64,000 nucleotides of DNA from Candidatus Thioglobus sp. (GCA_028345055.1 JAOMCO010000001.1:1-64000); one strand, 5' to 3'; positions 25,361 through 34,917 are shown, numbered from the stretch's first letter. A program made the numbers and translations. The notes: a model not told the origin generated them from the letters alone.

Positions 25361-26097
25361 TGGCTGGTAGTTGTGCTCGCACTGAAATACTTGTTGGACA
25401 GCTAGGTTTAGCTCAGCTAGCAGAGTCTCATATTGTTATTGCGGGCCTTGGAGGTGTTGGTGGGGCATGTGCAGAGTCCTTGTGTAGAGCTGGAGTAGGT
25501 GAACTTACTCTCATTGATTTTGATTCAGTAGCCAAGACTGACCTCAATCGCCAAATCATTGCTCTTCATTCGACTCTTGGTAAATCAAAGGTTGAGGTTT
25601 TATCAAAAAGACTAAGTGATATTAATCCTGATACTGTAATTAATGAAAAGAATCTATTTATTGACGGAAATGAGGCAAAAAATATAGCAAATGATGAGGG
25701 TTACAATTTTGTGGCTGACTGTATTGATGCAATTGCCTGTAAAACAAATTTAATTGATGCTTGTAATCGTTTTGATAAACCCATCATTTCAAGTATGGGT
25801 GCAGGGGGGAGATTAGACCCTACAAAAGTTACGATTTCAAGAATGGATAAAACTGAATATTGCGGACTTGCTCGAGAGCTCAGAAGACAGCTCAGAATGA
25901 AGCGTGTGTCATTGAAATTTCCAGTAGTTCATTCAACAGAAACTCAAATAAAGGCTCTTCCTCATGAAGCAGTGACTAAAACTGAGCATTCACCACCTGG
26001 AAGACCAAGAGCAGTCAATGGTGCCATCTCATATATGCCCAATATATTTGGATTAATGATGGCAGGACACATCATTCAAGCTATACTTAAATCATGA
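25360..26097 (+). CDS. tcdA: tRNA threonylcarbamoyladenosine dehydratase TcdA
   Basis: TcdA (YgdL/CsdL) uses ATP to cyclise t6A37 in tRNA to ct6A. The 245-residue protein has the E1-like nucleotide motif GLGGVGGACAE, LIDFDSV with DLNRQ, and a CIDAIACKTNLI stretch matching the family. It shares one base with the preceding TatD gene. It is distinguished from ThiF/MoeB by the absence of the zinc CxxC pairs and by the SSMGAGGRLDPTKV segment. Confidence 0.92.
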   Translation: MAGSCARTEILVGQLGLAQLAESHIVIAGLGGVGGACAESLCRAGVGELTLIDFDSVAKTDLNRQIIALHSTLGKSKVEVLSKRLSDINPDTVINEKNLFIDGNEAKNIANDEGYNFVADCIDAIACKTNLIDACNRFDKPIISSMGAGGRLDPTKVTISRMDKTEYCGLARELRRQLRMKRVSLKFPVVHSTETQIKALPHEAVTKTEHSPPGRPRAVNGAISYMPNIFGLMMAGHIIQAILKS

Positions 26098-26119
26098 TAA
26101 ATTTAATAACAACTCAAAA

Positions 26120-26671
26120 ATGATAAGAACAGAAACTCCTATTTGTGAATTTAACCTACCTGCAATTGATTTCAAACTCAAAGGGGTTGATGAAAAATTC
26201 TATGACCTAGGTTCACTCAAAGGACCAAATGGATTGCTAATAATGTTTATTTGTAACCACTGTCCCTATGTGAAATCAATAATTAAACGAATAATTAGAG
26301 ATACGAAAGAATTAAAACATTTTGGTATTAATAGTGTAGGAATTATGTCCAATGATCCAAATGAATATGTAGAGGACTCATTTGAAAATATGAAAAAAAT
26401 GTCGCTTGAACATGACTTCCCATTCCCTTATCTTATTGATGAAACTCAAGAAGTGGCTAAGGCTTATAGGGCTGTATGCACTCCTGATTTTTTTGGATAT
26501 AACAATAGCCTTGGTCTTCAATATAGAGGTCGTTTGGATGAATCACGAAAAGAATCAGTTAATGGAGCTAAGCGCGAATTATTTAATGCAATGAGAGAAA
26601 TTTCAATATCAGGCAAAGGCCCAACTAACCAAACTCCTTCAATGGGATGCTCAATCAAATGGCTTAAATAA
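26120..26671 (+). CDS. Thioredoxin-like redoxin (AhpC/TSA-like)
   Basis: The fold is a peroxiredoxin-type thioredoxin domain. FICNHCPYVKSI supplies a CNHC active-site pair at about residues 49-52, preceded by a LKGPNGLLIMF strand. The segment AKAYRAVCTPDFFGY is the cis-Pro side. This NHCPYV family is common but poorly characterised; it may reduce peroxides or disulfides. The 183-residue protein has no signal peptide. It follows tcdA by 22 nt. Confidence 0.85.
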   Translation: MIRTETPICEFNLPAIDFKLKGVDEKFYDLGSLKGPNGLLIMFICNHCPYVKSIIKRIIRDTKELKHFGINSVGIMSNDPNEYVEDSFENMKKMSLEHDFPFPYLIDETQEVAKAYRAVCTPDFFGYNNSLGLQYRGRLDESRKESVNGAKRELFNAMREISISGKGPTNQTPSMGCSIKWLK

Positions 26672-26768
26672 AGGCTCTTTAAAAGATTTTAATTGACTAA
26701 TGTCGTTTAAATGTGAGTTACAAATTCAAGGTATAATCCCCTCTTTTCCTCACCACCCTTACTAAATC

Positions 26769-28547
26769 ATGGCTGATCATGAATCTAGCATAACGTTCAA
26801 TAGCTTTGGCTTGTCCAAAGAAATAATTAAAGCACTTGATGATGTTGGATATGAAAAACCCTCTGCCATTCAGGAACAATGCATTTCTTACTTACTTAAA
26901 GGTCATGATGTTATTGGTCAAGCTCAAACTGGTACTGGGAAAACAGCTGCATTCTCACTCCCATTAATTGACAGAATAGATATAAGCAATAACCAAGTTC
27001 AGCTTTTAGTCTTAACCCCTACGCGAGAGCTTGCAATTCAGGTATCCGAAGCCATACAGACTTACTCAAGGCATTTTAAGGGATTCCATGTTTTACCAAT
27101 ATATGGTGGTCAATCTTATGATGTTCAACTAAGGCCATTAAAAAGAGGCGTTCATGCTGTAGTTGGGACGCCTGGAAGAGTAATGGATCATTTAGAACGA
27201 GGCACCCTAAAATTAAAATCGCTTAGGGCACTTGTTCTAGATGAGGCAGATGAGATGCTAAGAATGGGCTTCATTGATGATGTCAAATGGGTCATGGGAA
27301 AGCTCCCTGAGCAGCGTCAAATTGCTCTATTTTCAGCAACAATGCCTGATGTCATTAAACGTGTTGCTGAAAAGTTTTTAGATAACCCTAAAATAGTCAA
27401 AGTCAAAACTAAAACTGCAACTGCTAAAACAATTAGCCAAAGATATTGGCTTGTTGGTGGTGTTCATAAACTTGATGCGTTAACTCGCATTCTGGAAGTA
27501 GAGCCTTTTGAAGCATTACTTATCTTTGTGAGAACCAAAACTGCTACTATCGACTTAGCTGAAAAACTCTCAGCCAGAGGCTTTAATGCAGAAGCAATTA
27601 ATGGTGATATTGCTCAAAATCAAAGAGAACGAATAATTCAGCATTTAAAAAAAGGGAAAATTGATATTCTGATTGCGACTGATGTTGCAGCTAGAGGGCT
27701 TGATGTTGATCGTATATCACACGTTGTAAATTATGATATCCCACAGGATCCAGAGTCTTATGTTCACAGAATTGGAAGAACTGGCCGAGCAGGGAGAGAA
27801 GGCAAAGCAATCCTTTTTGTAGCTCCTCGTGAACGAAGAATGCTTAAAACGATAGAAAGAATTACTCGACAACCAATCGAGCCTATGATGCTGCCATCAG
27901 CAAAAATTATTAATGAGCAGAGGATACTTAACTTTAAACAAAGAATTACTCAAACCCTTAAAAATCAAGATCTTTCAATCTTTTCTGATCTTGTACTAAG
28001 CTATCAGAAAGAAAATGAAGAAGATTTATTTAGAATTGCTTCCTCACTAGCTTTAATGGCCCAAGGCACAGAACCACTCTTGCTGAGCGAAAAAAAAATT
28101 ATTCAACCTAAATTAGATGATAAGAATAAAAAAATGATTGCTATTTCTATTCATGCAGATCGACTAAAAGATAATCCATCAATCGAAATGAGAAGATACA
28201 AAATATCATTGGGTCATAAGGACAATATCAAACCAGGAAATATTTTAGGAGCTATTGCAAATGAGGCTGAAATTAGCAGTGCGTTTATTGGTGCCATTCA
28301 AATTTATCAAGACTTTACAACTGTCGATTTACCAGACGAAATGCCAAATGAAACTCTCCAAATACTCAAAAATACGAGAGTCTTTGATAAAAAAATGAAT
28401 ATGGAAGAGTTGACCGAAAAAAATAATACAACATCCCCTCGTGAATCATCTAATCATTTTAAAAGGGACTCTTCTAAAAAAAGAAGAAGGGGAAAAATCA
28501 AAACAAATAGAGATAAGAAATTCTTAAGAAGTAGGTCAAAAAGATAG
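26769..28547 (+). CDS. deaD: DEAD-box ATP-dependent RNA helicase, DeaD/CsdA type
   Basis: This 592-residue cytoplasmic RNA helicase has all motifs: Q motif PSAIQEQCI, AQTGTGKT, PTRELAIQV, DEADEML, SAT, TDVAARGLD and HRIGRTGRAGR. After the helicase core there is a DbpA/CsdA-type RNA-binding domain (about residues 470-540) and a very basic tail ending in repeated Arg/Lys. DeaD helps ribosome assembly and RNA decay, notably in the cold. A cold-shock protein gene follows, which fits a shared theme. TATAAT is present at 26732-26737. Confidence 0.94.
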   Translation: MADHESSITFNSFGLSKEIIKALDDVGYEKPSAIQEQCISYLLKGHDVIGQAQTGTGKTAAFSLPLIDRIDISNNQVQLLVLTPTRELAIQVSEAIQTYSRHFKGFHVLPIYGGQSYDVQLRPLKRGVHAVVGTPGRVMDHLERGTLKLKSLRALVLDEADEMLRMGFIDDVKWVMGKLPEQRQIALFSATMPDVIKRVAEKFLDNPKIVKVKTKTATAKTISQRYWLVGGVHKLDALTRILEVEPFEALLIFVRTKTATIDLAEKLSARGFNAEAINGDIAQNQRERIIQHLKKGKIDILIATDVAARGLDVDRISHVVNYDIPQDPESYVHRIGRTGRAGREGKAILFVAPRERRMLKTIERITRQPIEPMMLPSAKIINEQRILNFKQRITQTLKNQDLSIFSDLVLSYQKENEEDLFRIASSLALMAQGTEPLLLSEKKIIQPKLDDKNKKMIAISIHADRLKDNPSIEMRRYKISLGHKDNIKPGNILGAIANEAEISSAFIGAIQIYQDFTTVDLPDEMPNETLQILKNTRVFDKKMNMEELTEKNNTTSPRESSNHFKRDSSKKRRRGKIKTNRDKKFLRSRSKR

Positions 28548-28573
28548 TCATTTTTTAGCGCAAATTAAATAAA

Positions 28574-28724
28574 TATACATTTTTAGATTTTTAGGTTAAA
28601 ATTGGTTTGCTGGTTAATATTCAGCTGATTTTGATGTTGTGTTCTTGCTACGTAGTACGTTGGTTTCACAGTGATTTGGGTTGGTTGCATCTTTTCCATG
28701 TTTTATTTTTTTTTAGGAGACTGC
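28574..28724 (+). promoter_or_regulatory. Promoter and long 5' leader of the cold-shock gene
   Basis: TATACA (28574-28579), a 17-bp spacer and TAAAAT (28597-28602) suggest a start near 28609, giving a leader of about 115 nt. The leader contains a perfect palindrome around ACGTAGTACGT and ends with AGGAG 5 nt before the ATG. Long structured leaders are known to act as thermosensors for cspA in E. coli. That role here is inferred. Confidence 0.45.
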
Positions 28725-28931
28725 ATGTCTACAACTACAGGTCGCGTCAAATGGTTTGATGCAAAAAAAGGTTTTGGTTTTATTGAGCAAGAAAGTGGTG
28801 ACGATGTATTCGTTCACTTCAGAGCAATTCAAGGCGATGGCTATAAAACTCTTGAAGAAGGTCAGGAAGTTGAGTTTGAACTTGAAGATGGCGCAAAAGG
28901 CCCCCAAGCTGCAAACGTAGTAGCAAAATAA
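28725..28931 (+). CDS. Cold-shock protein, CspA family
   Basis: The 68-residue single cold-shock domain binds single-stranded RNA and DNA as a chaperone. RNP1 is KGFGFIEQ and RNP2 is VFVHF, within [16 protein letters not shown] set the start at the ATG at 28725, which has AGGAG 5 nt upstream; an in-frame GTG at 28671 would add a hydrophobic stretch not found in the family. A terminator follows. It is a paralogue-rich family, so csp lettering is not assigned. Confidence 0.95.
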   Translation: MSTTTGRVKWFDAKKGFGFIEQESGDDVFVHFRAIQGDGYKTLEEGQEVEFELEDGAKGPQAANVVAK

Positions 28932-28949
28932 TTAAAAACTATTTAATTT

Positions 28950-28974
28950 AACCCAGCTATTAGCTGGGTTTTTA
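28950..28974 (+). terminator. Intrinsic terminator after the cold-shock gene
   Basis: AACCCAGCT and AGCTGGGTT around an ATTA loop, then a T-run, lie 18 nt after the stop codon. Confidence 0.9.
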
Positions 28975-28989
28975 CTTTATTCAGCCTAC

Positions 28990-29035
28990 TCTAAACTGAT
29001 TTACTAGTTTCATCTTCGAAAACTTACAGTTTAGA
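28990..29035. other. Extended imperfect hairpin of unknown role
   Basis: TCTAAACTG pairs perfectly with CAGTTTAGA, and inside them AGTTT pairs with AAACT. This makes a long interrupted stem in the 232-nt gap between the cold-shock gene and sbcB. A second 7-bp repeat (AGAGTGA...TCACTCT) lies at 29089-29113. No coding or known RNA family is recognised. Confidence 0.4.
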
Positions 29036-29163
29036 AAATTATTTCTTATTTTTTATAAGATATGTGTTTCTGTATGTCTTATTAATTTAGAGTGACGTCA
29101 ATTGAATCACTCTTTATTATGAAGATATCAATCAATATATAATTGTGACAAACAGAAGGCTAT

Positions 29164-30591
29164 ATGAAAACATTCTATTGGTATGATTATGAAACCTTTG
29201 GTCTATCACCAAAGGTTCAAAGAATTGCTCAATTTGCTGGGATTAGAACAGATGAAAATCTTAATATCCTTGATGAACACATGTTTTATTGTAAGCCAAC
29301 TCATGATTGCCTTCCTGCACCTGAAGCATGTGCTGTAACTGGTATAACTCCTCAGTTGTGTGAAAAAAGGGGGCATACAGAGCATGAGTTTATTACAAAG
29401 ATTCATAGAGAATTTTCAACACCAGAAACCTGTATTGTTGGGTACAACTCTATTGCTTTTGATGATGAATACACAAGACACACACTTTTTAGAAACTTTC
29501 TTGATCCTTACTCATGGCATTGGCAGAATGGTAATTCAAGGTGGGACATACTTAGTGTTGCAAGATTCTGCTTTGCCCATAAAGAAGATAACAGCCTTAA
29601 TTGGATCAGAAATAATAAAGATAGGCCTATTTTTAAGCTAGATAGTCTTGCGCCTGCAAATAACATCGAACATAGCAATGCTCATGATGCAATGGCAGAT
29701 GTTAGGGCAACTATTGGCATTGCTTCAATAATTAAAAAAACACAGCCAAAATTCTTTGAATATGCTTTAAGTCTTAATAACAAAAAAGAGGTTGAAAAGC
29801 TTGTAAAGCTTCATCACCCAATGCTTTTAACCTCCTCAAACTTTGGCTATAAATCTTCATTTACAAGGCTTGTAACTGCAGTTTGCTATCATCCTGAATA
29901 CTCAGATCGTGCAATTGTTTTCAATCTCAGTCAGGACCCTGAAATTCTACTAGAGCTTGATGAAAATGAATTAAAAAAACTTACTTTTACTAGAAAGTCT
30001 GACTTACCAAAAGGTCTTGAAAAGCTCGAGCTTAATGAACTCATTTTTAATAAAAGTCCAATGTTTGTTTGTAGTCCAAATGAAGACAGCTTTAAACTCT
30101 CGCCCTTATTAATAGAAAAGTTTAATATTGATATGGAGAATTGTTTAAGAAATTTAACTTTTATTCAGCAAAATAGGCTTGCAATAGCAAATAAAGTTGA
30201 GCTAATCTATAAGCAAACATCAGAAAGGCAACAAAGTATTGATGTTGACCAATCCCTTTATGACGGCTTTATTAGTAATCATGATAGGGCGATTTGTAAT
30301 GAAATACAAAATCTCAAGCCTGAGGCTATAGGTGAATACGTCCCAAAGTTTGAAGATAAGAAACTTTCAAAGTTATTTTTAAATTTTAAAGCAAGAAACT
30401 ATCCTCAATTACTTAATGACCTTGAACAGGAAGAGTGGTTTGAAATAGTCCAATCAAGAATTCAAAATGGTGAAAATGGATTTCTGTCAATTGATAGCTT
30501 TGAAAGAAGCTTAAATCATCTTAAAGAAACCCAGCCTGATAGAAAAAACTTATGGAAAGAACTAGAGGATTATGCCCATTCATTTGCATAG
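29164..30591 (+). CDS. sbcB: Exodeoxyribonuclease I
   Basis: ExoI degrades single-stranded DNA 3' to 5' and acts in mismatch repair and recombination. The N-terminal DEDD exonuclease domain is clear: FYWYDYETFG holds the first Asp/Glu pair, YNSIAFDDEYTRH the second Asp, and AHDAMADVRAT the last His/Asp. The 475-residue length matches E. coli ExoI, including the C-terminal SH3-like and helical region. It stands alone with its own upstream gap and precedes nth by 75 nt. Confidence 0.96.
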   Translation: MKTFYWYDYETFGLSPKVQRIAQFAGIRTDENLNILDEHMFYCKPTHDCLPAPEACAVTGITPQLCEKRGHTEHEFITKIHREFSTPETCIVGYNSIAFDDEYTRHTLFRNFLDPYSWHWQNGNSRWDILSVARFCFAHKEDNSLNWIRNNKDRPIFKLDSLAPANNIEHSNAHDAMADVRATIGIASIIKKTQPKFFEYALSLNNKKEVEKLVKLHHPMLLTSSNFGYKSSFTRLVTAVCYHPEYSDRAIVFNLSQDPEILLELDENELKKLTFTRKSDLPKGLEKLELNELIFNKSPMFVCSPNEDSFKLSPLLIEKFNIDMENCLRNLTFIQQNRLAIANKVELIYKQTSERQQSIDVDQSLYDGFISNHDRAICNEIQNLKPEAIGEYVPKFEDKKLSKLFLNFKARNYPQLLNDLEQEEWFEIVQSRIQNGENGFLSIDSFERSLNHLKETQPDRKNLWKELEDYAHSFA

Positions 30592-30666
30592 ATGAATCAG
30601 TAGACATTGAAAAATATGTAAAAATTGAGTATAATATTTCTCCCATAGTTTATTCAAAATATCCAA

Positions 30667-31299
30667 ATGAACGCAGAAACTAGAAGTGAAATGTTTGCTA
30701 GGCTTTTAAAGCAAATACCAAATCCAACAACTGAGTTAAAGTATTCAACCTCATTTGAATTACTAGTTGCTGTGACTTTATCAGCCCAAGCTACCGATAA
30801 GAGCGTAAATCAGGTAACTGACATCTTATTTCCACTTGCAAATACTCCTGAATCAATATTTGAACTTGGTGAAACAAAACTTAGAGATACAATTAAATCA
30901 ATTGGTCTATTTAATTCAAAAGCAAAGCATATTATTCAAACTTGTAGAATTCTAATTGATAAGTACAGCTCCAAAGTACCTGAAACGAGAAAAGAATTAG
31001 AAGCACTCCCAGGTGTTGGAAGAAAAACTGCCAATGTTGTTCTTAATACTGCCTTTGGGCAACCAACCATTGCTGTTGATACGCATATCTACAGAGTAGC
31101 GAATAGAACAGCTATTGCCTCTGGAAAAACAGTACTAGAAGTTGAAAAAAAACTTATCAAATTCATACCAGATGAATTTAAAGTTCCAGCCCACCACTTA
31201 ATGATTCTTCATGGAAGATATGTCTGCAAAGCTAGATCACCTCATTGCACTGTTTGCTCACTTCTTGATTTGTGTGAGTATGAAGAGAAAAATACCTAA
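30667..31299 (+). CDS. nth: Endonuclease III
   Basis: Nth removes oxidised pyrimidines and cuts the abasic site (base excision repair). The helix-hairpin-helix LPGVGRKTANVVL carries Lys120, and VDTHIYRVANR carries Asp138, at the same positions as in the E. coli enzyme. The C-terminal four-cysteine 4Fe-4S loop has spacing C-x6-C-x2-C-x5-C. The 210-residue length is normal. The next gene starts 4 nt downstream. Confidence 0.97.
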   Translation: MNAETRSEMFARLLKQIPNPTTELKYSTSFELLVAVTLSAQATDKSVNQVTDILFPLANTPESIFELGETKLRDTIKSIGLFNSKAKHIIQTCRILIDKYSSKVPETRKELEALPGVGRKTANVVLNTAFGQPTIAVDTHIYRVANRTAIASGKTVLEVEKKLIKFIPDEFKVPAHHLMILHGRYVCKARSPHCTVCSLLDLCEYEEKNT

Positions 31300-31303
31300 C
31301 TAA

Positions 31304-31723
31304 GTGATTACAACAGATAGATTAGAACAAAGAAAATTCTTAGCAAAAGCCTGGCAAAGATACCAATCAAATAATAAATTAGAGCCTTTAGAGCATCAAT
31401 TAGCAAAAATTATAGAAAGGCACCCCGAATATCAAGATATTATCAAAAACTTAGAAGATGAATATTACCCAGAACAGGGTAAAACAAATCCATTTCTTCA
31501 TATTAATCTCCACTTATCCCTGCAAGATCAACTTAGCCTAGATCAACCGAAAGGAATTCAGAAAATCTATAACGATATACTAAAAAAAATAAAAAATGCT
31601 CATCAAGTTGAGCACATCATGATGGAGCAAATAGCTGAAATGATTTTTATTTCTCAGAAATACAACAAACCAATGGACCTTCAGAACTATCTAGAATCTT
31701 TGAAAAAACTGGCAAAAAGTTAA
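31304..31723 (+). CDS. DUF1841 family protein
   Basis: This small hypothetical protein of 139 residues starts with GTG. It contains ERHPEYQDIIKN and NPFLHINLHLSLQDQLSLDQP, which I recognise as the DUF1841 pattern. No catalytic motif, signal peptide or membrane helix is visible; it looks helical and soluble. It lies 4 nt after nth, a pairing that suggests cotranscription but not function. It converges with hisH, 18 nt away. Confidence 0.8.
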   Translation: MITTDRLEQRKFLAKAWQRYQSNNKLEPLEHQLAKIIERHPEYQDIIKNLEDEYYPEQGKTNPFLHINLHLSLQDQLSLDQPKGIQKIYNDILKKIKNAHQVEHIMMEQIAEMIFISQKYNKPMDLQNYLESLKKLAKS

Positions 31724-31741
31724 ATAAATAAAATAACAATT

Positions 31742-32356
31742 TTAAGACCAGCTTACAAAATTCCTAAGTAGTTGTAAACCATCACTTTGTGATTTTTCAG
31801 GATGAAACTGAACTGCAAAAATCTTATCAAAAGCAATCACTGAAGCAAATTCATGGCCATAGTCTGAAGTTCCATATACATAATTTGAATTAATTGGCTC
31901 TACGTAATAGCTATGAACACTATAAAAACGACTATTATTAGTAATTTTATACCATAGTGGGTGTTCTTTAACTTGATTAACATTATTCCAACCCATATGT
32001 GGTATTTTAAGTTTATTATTTGTAAACTTAACTACTTTACCTGGGATAAATGATAGCCCCTTTGTTCCATTATTTTCTTCGCTATAGTCAAATAATAGTT
32101 GCAATCCAAGGCAAATACCTAAAAATGGTTTAGATTCAAAGGATGATTTAATTTCCTCTATTAGAGAATTTGATTCTAGTGCTTTCATGCAAGATCCCAT
32201 TGCTCCTTGCCCAGGAAAGACAACTCGATCTGAGTCTCTTATAATTTGAGAGTCGCTAGTTAAAATGCAATTATCATTTGGTGCAACAAATTCAAGCGCT
32301 TTCTGAACAGAGCGAACATTTCCCATTCCATAGTCCACAATTGCAATTGTTTGCAT
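31742..32356 (-). CDS. hisH: Imidazole glycerol phosphate synthase glutaminase subunit HisH
   Basis: HisH feeds ammonia to HisF in histidine synthesis. The 204-residue class I glutaminase has the nucleophile Cys82 in GICLGLQLLF and the His/Glu pair in VQFHPEKSQ. It begins MQTIAIVDYGMGNVRSV, typical of the family. It follows hisB by 18 nt. hisA and hisF are not in this window, so the histidine pathway is split in this genome. Confidence 0.96.
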   Translation of the reverse strand: MQTIAIVDYGMGNVRSVQKALEFVAPNDNCILTSDSQIIRDSDRVVFPGQGAMGSCMKALESNSLIEEIKSSFESKPFLGICLGLQLLFDYSEENNGTKGLSFIPGKVVKFTNNKLKIPHMGWNNVNQVKEHPLWYKITNNSRFYSVHSYYVEPINSNYVYGTSDYGHEFASVIAFDKIFAVQFHPEKSQSDGLQLLRNFVSWS

Positions 32357-32374
32357 TATGATTTACCTAACTAT

Positions 32375-32956
32375 TTAGAGTGATCCCTTTGTTGAGGGTA
32401 TAACATCTGACTGCCTTTCATCTGGGGCAGACGCCATTCGAAGCGCCCTACCAAATGCCTTAAATACAGTTTCAGCTTGGTGATGTGAATTAATACCCTT
32501 TAAATTATCAATATGTAGTGTCACCAACGAGTGATTTACAAATCCCTGAAAAAATTCTCTAATAAGATCTAGATCGAATGATCCAACTCTATCTCTAGTA
32601 AATTTAACCCCAAGATTCAATCCTGGCCTTCCAGAAAGATCAATAACAACTCTTGATAATGCCTCATCTAAAGGAACATATGAGTGGCCATAGCGTGTTA
32701 AGCCTTTTTTATCTCCAACAGCTTCAGAAAAGGCCTGACCAAGTGTAATACCTATGTCTTCAACAGTATGATGGTCATCAATATCAGTGTCACCATTACA
32801 GGCAATAGTTAAATCCATTAGCCCATGACGTGCAATTTGATCAAGCATATGATCTAAAAATGGAACCCCGCTATTAATATTTGCTTTACCGGAGCCATAG
32901 AGTTCAAGACTAACTTTGATGTCAGTTTCATTTGTTTTTCTCTCTTTAATAATCAT
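32375..32956 (-). CDS. hisB: Imidazoleglycerol-phosphate dehydratase
   Basis: This enzyme dehydrates imidazole glycerol phosphate to imidazole acetol phosphate. The 193-residue protein is monofunctional, without the N-terminal phosphatase part of enteric HisB. The two metal-binding repeats [12 protein letters not shown] and [19 protein letters not shown] are clear, along with [16 protein letters not shown]. It lies between asd and hisH. Confidence 0.97.
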   Translation of the reverse strand: MIIKERKTNETDIKVSLELYGSGKANINSGVPFLDHMLDQIARHGLMDLTIACNGDTDIDDHHTVEDIGITLGQAFSEAVGDKKGLTRYGHSYVPLDEALSRVVIDLSGRPGLNLGVKFTRDRVGSFDLDLIREFFQGFVNHSLVTLHIDNLKGINSHHQAETVFKAFGRALRMASAPDERQSDVIPSTKGSL

Positions 32957-32970
32957 TTTTTGATTTTATA

Positions 32971-33996
32971 TTATGAAATATAGTCTTTGATGAGTATTTC
33001 TGCTATCTGGATTGTATTAAGAGCTGCACCCTTTCTAATATTGTCAGAAACTACCCATAAATTTAATCCATATTCAAAGCTAATATCTTCTCTAATTCTG
33101 CTGACATAGGTTGCATCTTTATTAGTCGCCTCTTCAAAAGGGGTTGCATAACCACCGCTCTCTCTTTTGTCCATTACTACAACTCCATCAGCACTCTCAA
33201 GTAAGTTACGGGCATCTTTAGCACTTAGTTTTTCTTTAGTTTCAATATGAAGAGCCTCAGAATGGCCATATACTACTGGTATTCTGACAGCAGTAGGATT
33301 AACAAGGATTTCTTCATCTTCAAAGATTTTTTGAGTCTCCCACACCATTTTCATTTCCTCTCTTGTATATCCATTTTCTTGAAATGTATCTATATGAGGT
33401 ATTGCATTAAATGCTATTTGTTTAGGGTAAACATCAACTTCGACATCATTACCATTTAAGAGGTTTGCAGTTTGAGTTGTAAGTTCTGTAATTGCCTCTT
33501 TTCCACTGCCTGAAACAGCTTGATAAGTAGCAACATTAATTCTTGAAATGCCAACCGCATCGTAAATTGGCTTCAAAGCAACAAGCATCTGGATAGTTGA
33601 GCAATTTGGATTAGCAATGATATTACGATTTGTATAACCAGCAATCGCATGCGGATTGACCTCTGGAATAACCAATGGAACATCTTCATCACGCCTAAAA
33701 TGAGATGTGTTATCTATAACAATACATCCTTGTTCTGCAGCGATAGGTACATATTTTTCAGAAATACTTCCACCAGCTGAAAATAAGCCTATTTGAGTAT
33801 TAGAGAAATCAAAAGTATCTAAATCTTGAACTACCCATGACTTTCCTTGACATGAGACTTTAGTTCCAGCTGAACGTGAAGATGCTAACGGATATAAATT
33901 TTCAATTGGAAAGTTTCTCTGATCTAATATTGAAATCAGAGTTTCTCCTACTGCTCCAGTTGCCCCTACTATAGCAACATTATATTTTTTATCCAT
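32971..33996 (-). CDS. asd: Aspartate-semialdehyde dehydrogenase
   Basis: Asd reduces aspartyl phosphate to aspartate semialdehyde, feeding lysine, diaminopimelate, methionine and threonine synthesis. The 341-residue protein has the N-terminal GATGAVGETL nucleotide motif and the catalytic Cys132 in ANPNCSTIQ. It is of the short non-enteric type. Grouping with histidine genes is not the classic arrangement. The unusual aspartokinase at 57.6 kb could supply the same pathway. Confidence 0.96.
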   Translation of the reverse strand: MDKKYNVAIVGATGAVGETLISILDQRNFPIENLYPLASSRSAGTKVSCQGKSWVVQDLDTFDFSNTQIGLFSAGGSISEKYVPIAAEQGCIVIDNTSHFRRDEDVPLVIPEVNPHAIAGYTNRNIIANPNCSTIQMLVALKPIYDAVGISRINVATYQAVSGSGKEAITELTTQTANLLNGNDVEVDVYPKQIAFNAIPHIDTFQENGYTREEMKMVWETQKIFEDEEILVNPTAVRIPVVYGHSEALHIETKEKLSAKDARNLLESADGVVVMDKRESGGYATPFEEATNKDATYVSRIREDISFEYGLNLWVVSDNIRKGAALNTIQIAEILIKDYIS

Positions 33997-34176
33997 ATTG
34001 TTTGATAAAACTTAAAAAAACTATAGATTATACGAGGCAAGTGAGCATATATTCAAAAATATACGTAATAACAGTGTAATTTAAGCTAAATTATGGAGAA
34101 TTTGTCATAAATTCAATAAAATCATTTTGAGCCTTCAAGTTTCTTCGCTTTATTATTTGATCAAGGCAATTAATAT

Positions 34177-34917
34177 TTATACTGAATTTTCAACTTCTAA
34201 AAATTGATGCTTTAAATTGAATTTGGAGCTAAGGTGCCTGCATAAAGATTGAATACCATACCTCTCAGTTGCATGGTGGCCTGCCGAAATATAGATAATG
34301 TCATTTTCTTTTGCAACTGCTGGTGTTCTTTCTGAAACTTCTCCACTGAGATATACATCTACATTAAGTTCAATTGCCTCATCAATAAATGTTTGTGCGC
34401 CCCCAGTGCACCAAGCAATGCTTCTAATTGATTTCTTCCGACTTCCAAATACTTGGGGAGCCCTGCCTAGCTTATTTTCAATTAAAATGGAAAAACTCTC
34501 TAAGTCAGTATTTAATTCACCTTGCCATAGTAGGCTATCATCAACTGATTTCATATTTCTAACTCCAAGAATTCTGCCTAATTCAACGTTATTGCCAACT
34601 TCTAAATGATCATCAAGTGGAAGGTGATAGGCAAATAGATTAATATTATTTTTTATTAATAAGTCAATTTTTTTTCTTTTAGCACCAACAATTAAATTAG
34701 ACTCATTGTCCCAAAAGATGCCGTGATGAACAAAAATAGCATCGGCTTTCTCTGCAACAGCCAGCTCAATTAAATCTAGATTAGCACTGACACCACTTAC
34801 AATTTTATTTATAGTTGAATTGCCCTCCAACTGCAAACCATTAGGGCCATAATCTTTAAATTTACTAGCACTTAAAAAATGATTACAGTATTTGTTAAGA
34901 TCCTCTCTATCAACCAT
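34177..34917 (-). CDS. NIF3/YbgI family metal-binding protein
   Basis: The 246-residue protein has the family metal sites: IFVHHGIFW near residue 67, YHLPLDDHLEVGNN near 100, and the late YISAGHHATERYG. Members (YbgI, DUF34) form toroidal hexamers with two metals; their job is unsettled and older labels such as GTP cyclohydrolase type 2 are doubtful. I set the start at 34917, where ATGGTTGA overlaps the hisC stop by 8 nt; an earlier ATG lies well inside hisC. The pair is probably translationally coupled. Confidence 0.88.
   Translation of the reverse strand: MVDREDLNKYCNHFLSASKFKDYGPNGLQLEGNSTINKIVSGVSANLDLIELAVAEKADAIFVHHGIFWDNESNLIVGAKRKKIDLLIKNNINLFAYHLPLDDHLEVGNNVELGRILGVRNMKSVDDSLLWQGELNTDLESFSILIENKLGRAPQVFGSRKKSIRSIAWCTGGAQTFIDEAIELNVDVYLSGEVSERTPAVAKENDIIYISAGHHATERYGIQSLCRHLSSKFNLKHQFLEVENSV

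Noticed and set aside
28671-28724. GTG start that would extend the cold-shock protein by 18 residues.
   Set aside because: The added residues are hydrophobic and absent from CspA proteins, while AGGAG sits at the right distance before the ATG at 28725.
34091-34189. A 33-codon open stretch on the minus strand in the asd-NIF3 gap, ending in TAA at 34091-34093.
   Set aside because: It lacks a usual start at its N-terminus, has no ribosome site and matches no family I know. A stretch this short is expected by chance. It might be a gene remnant, but I cannot support it.
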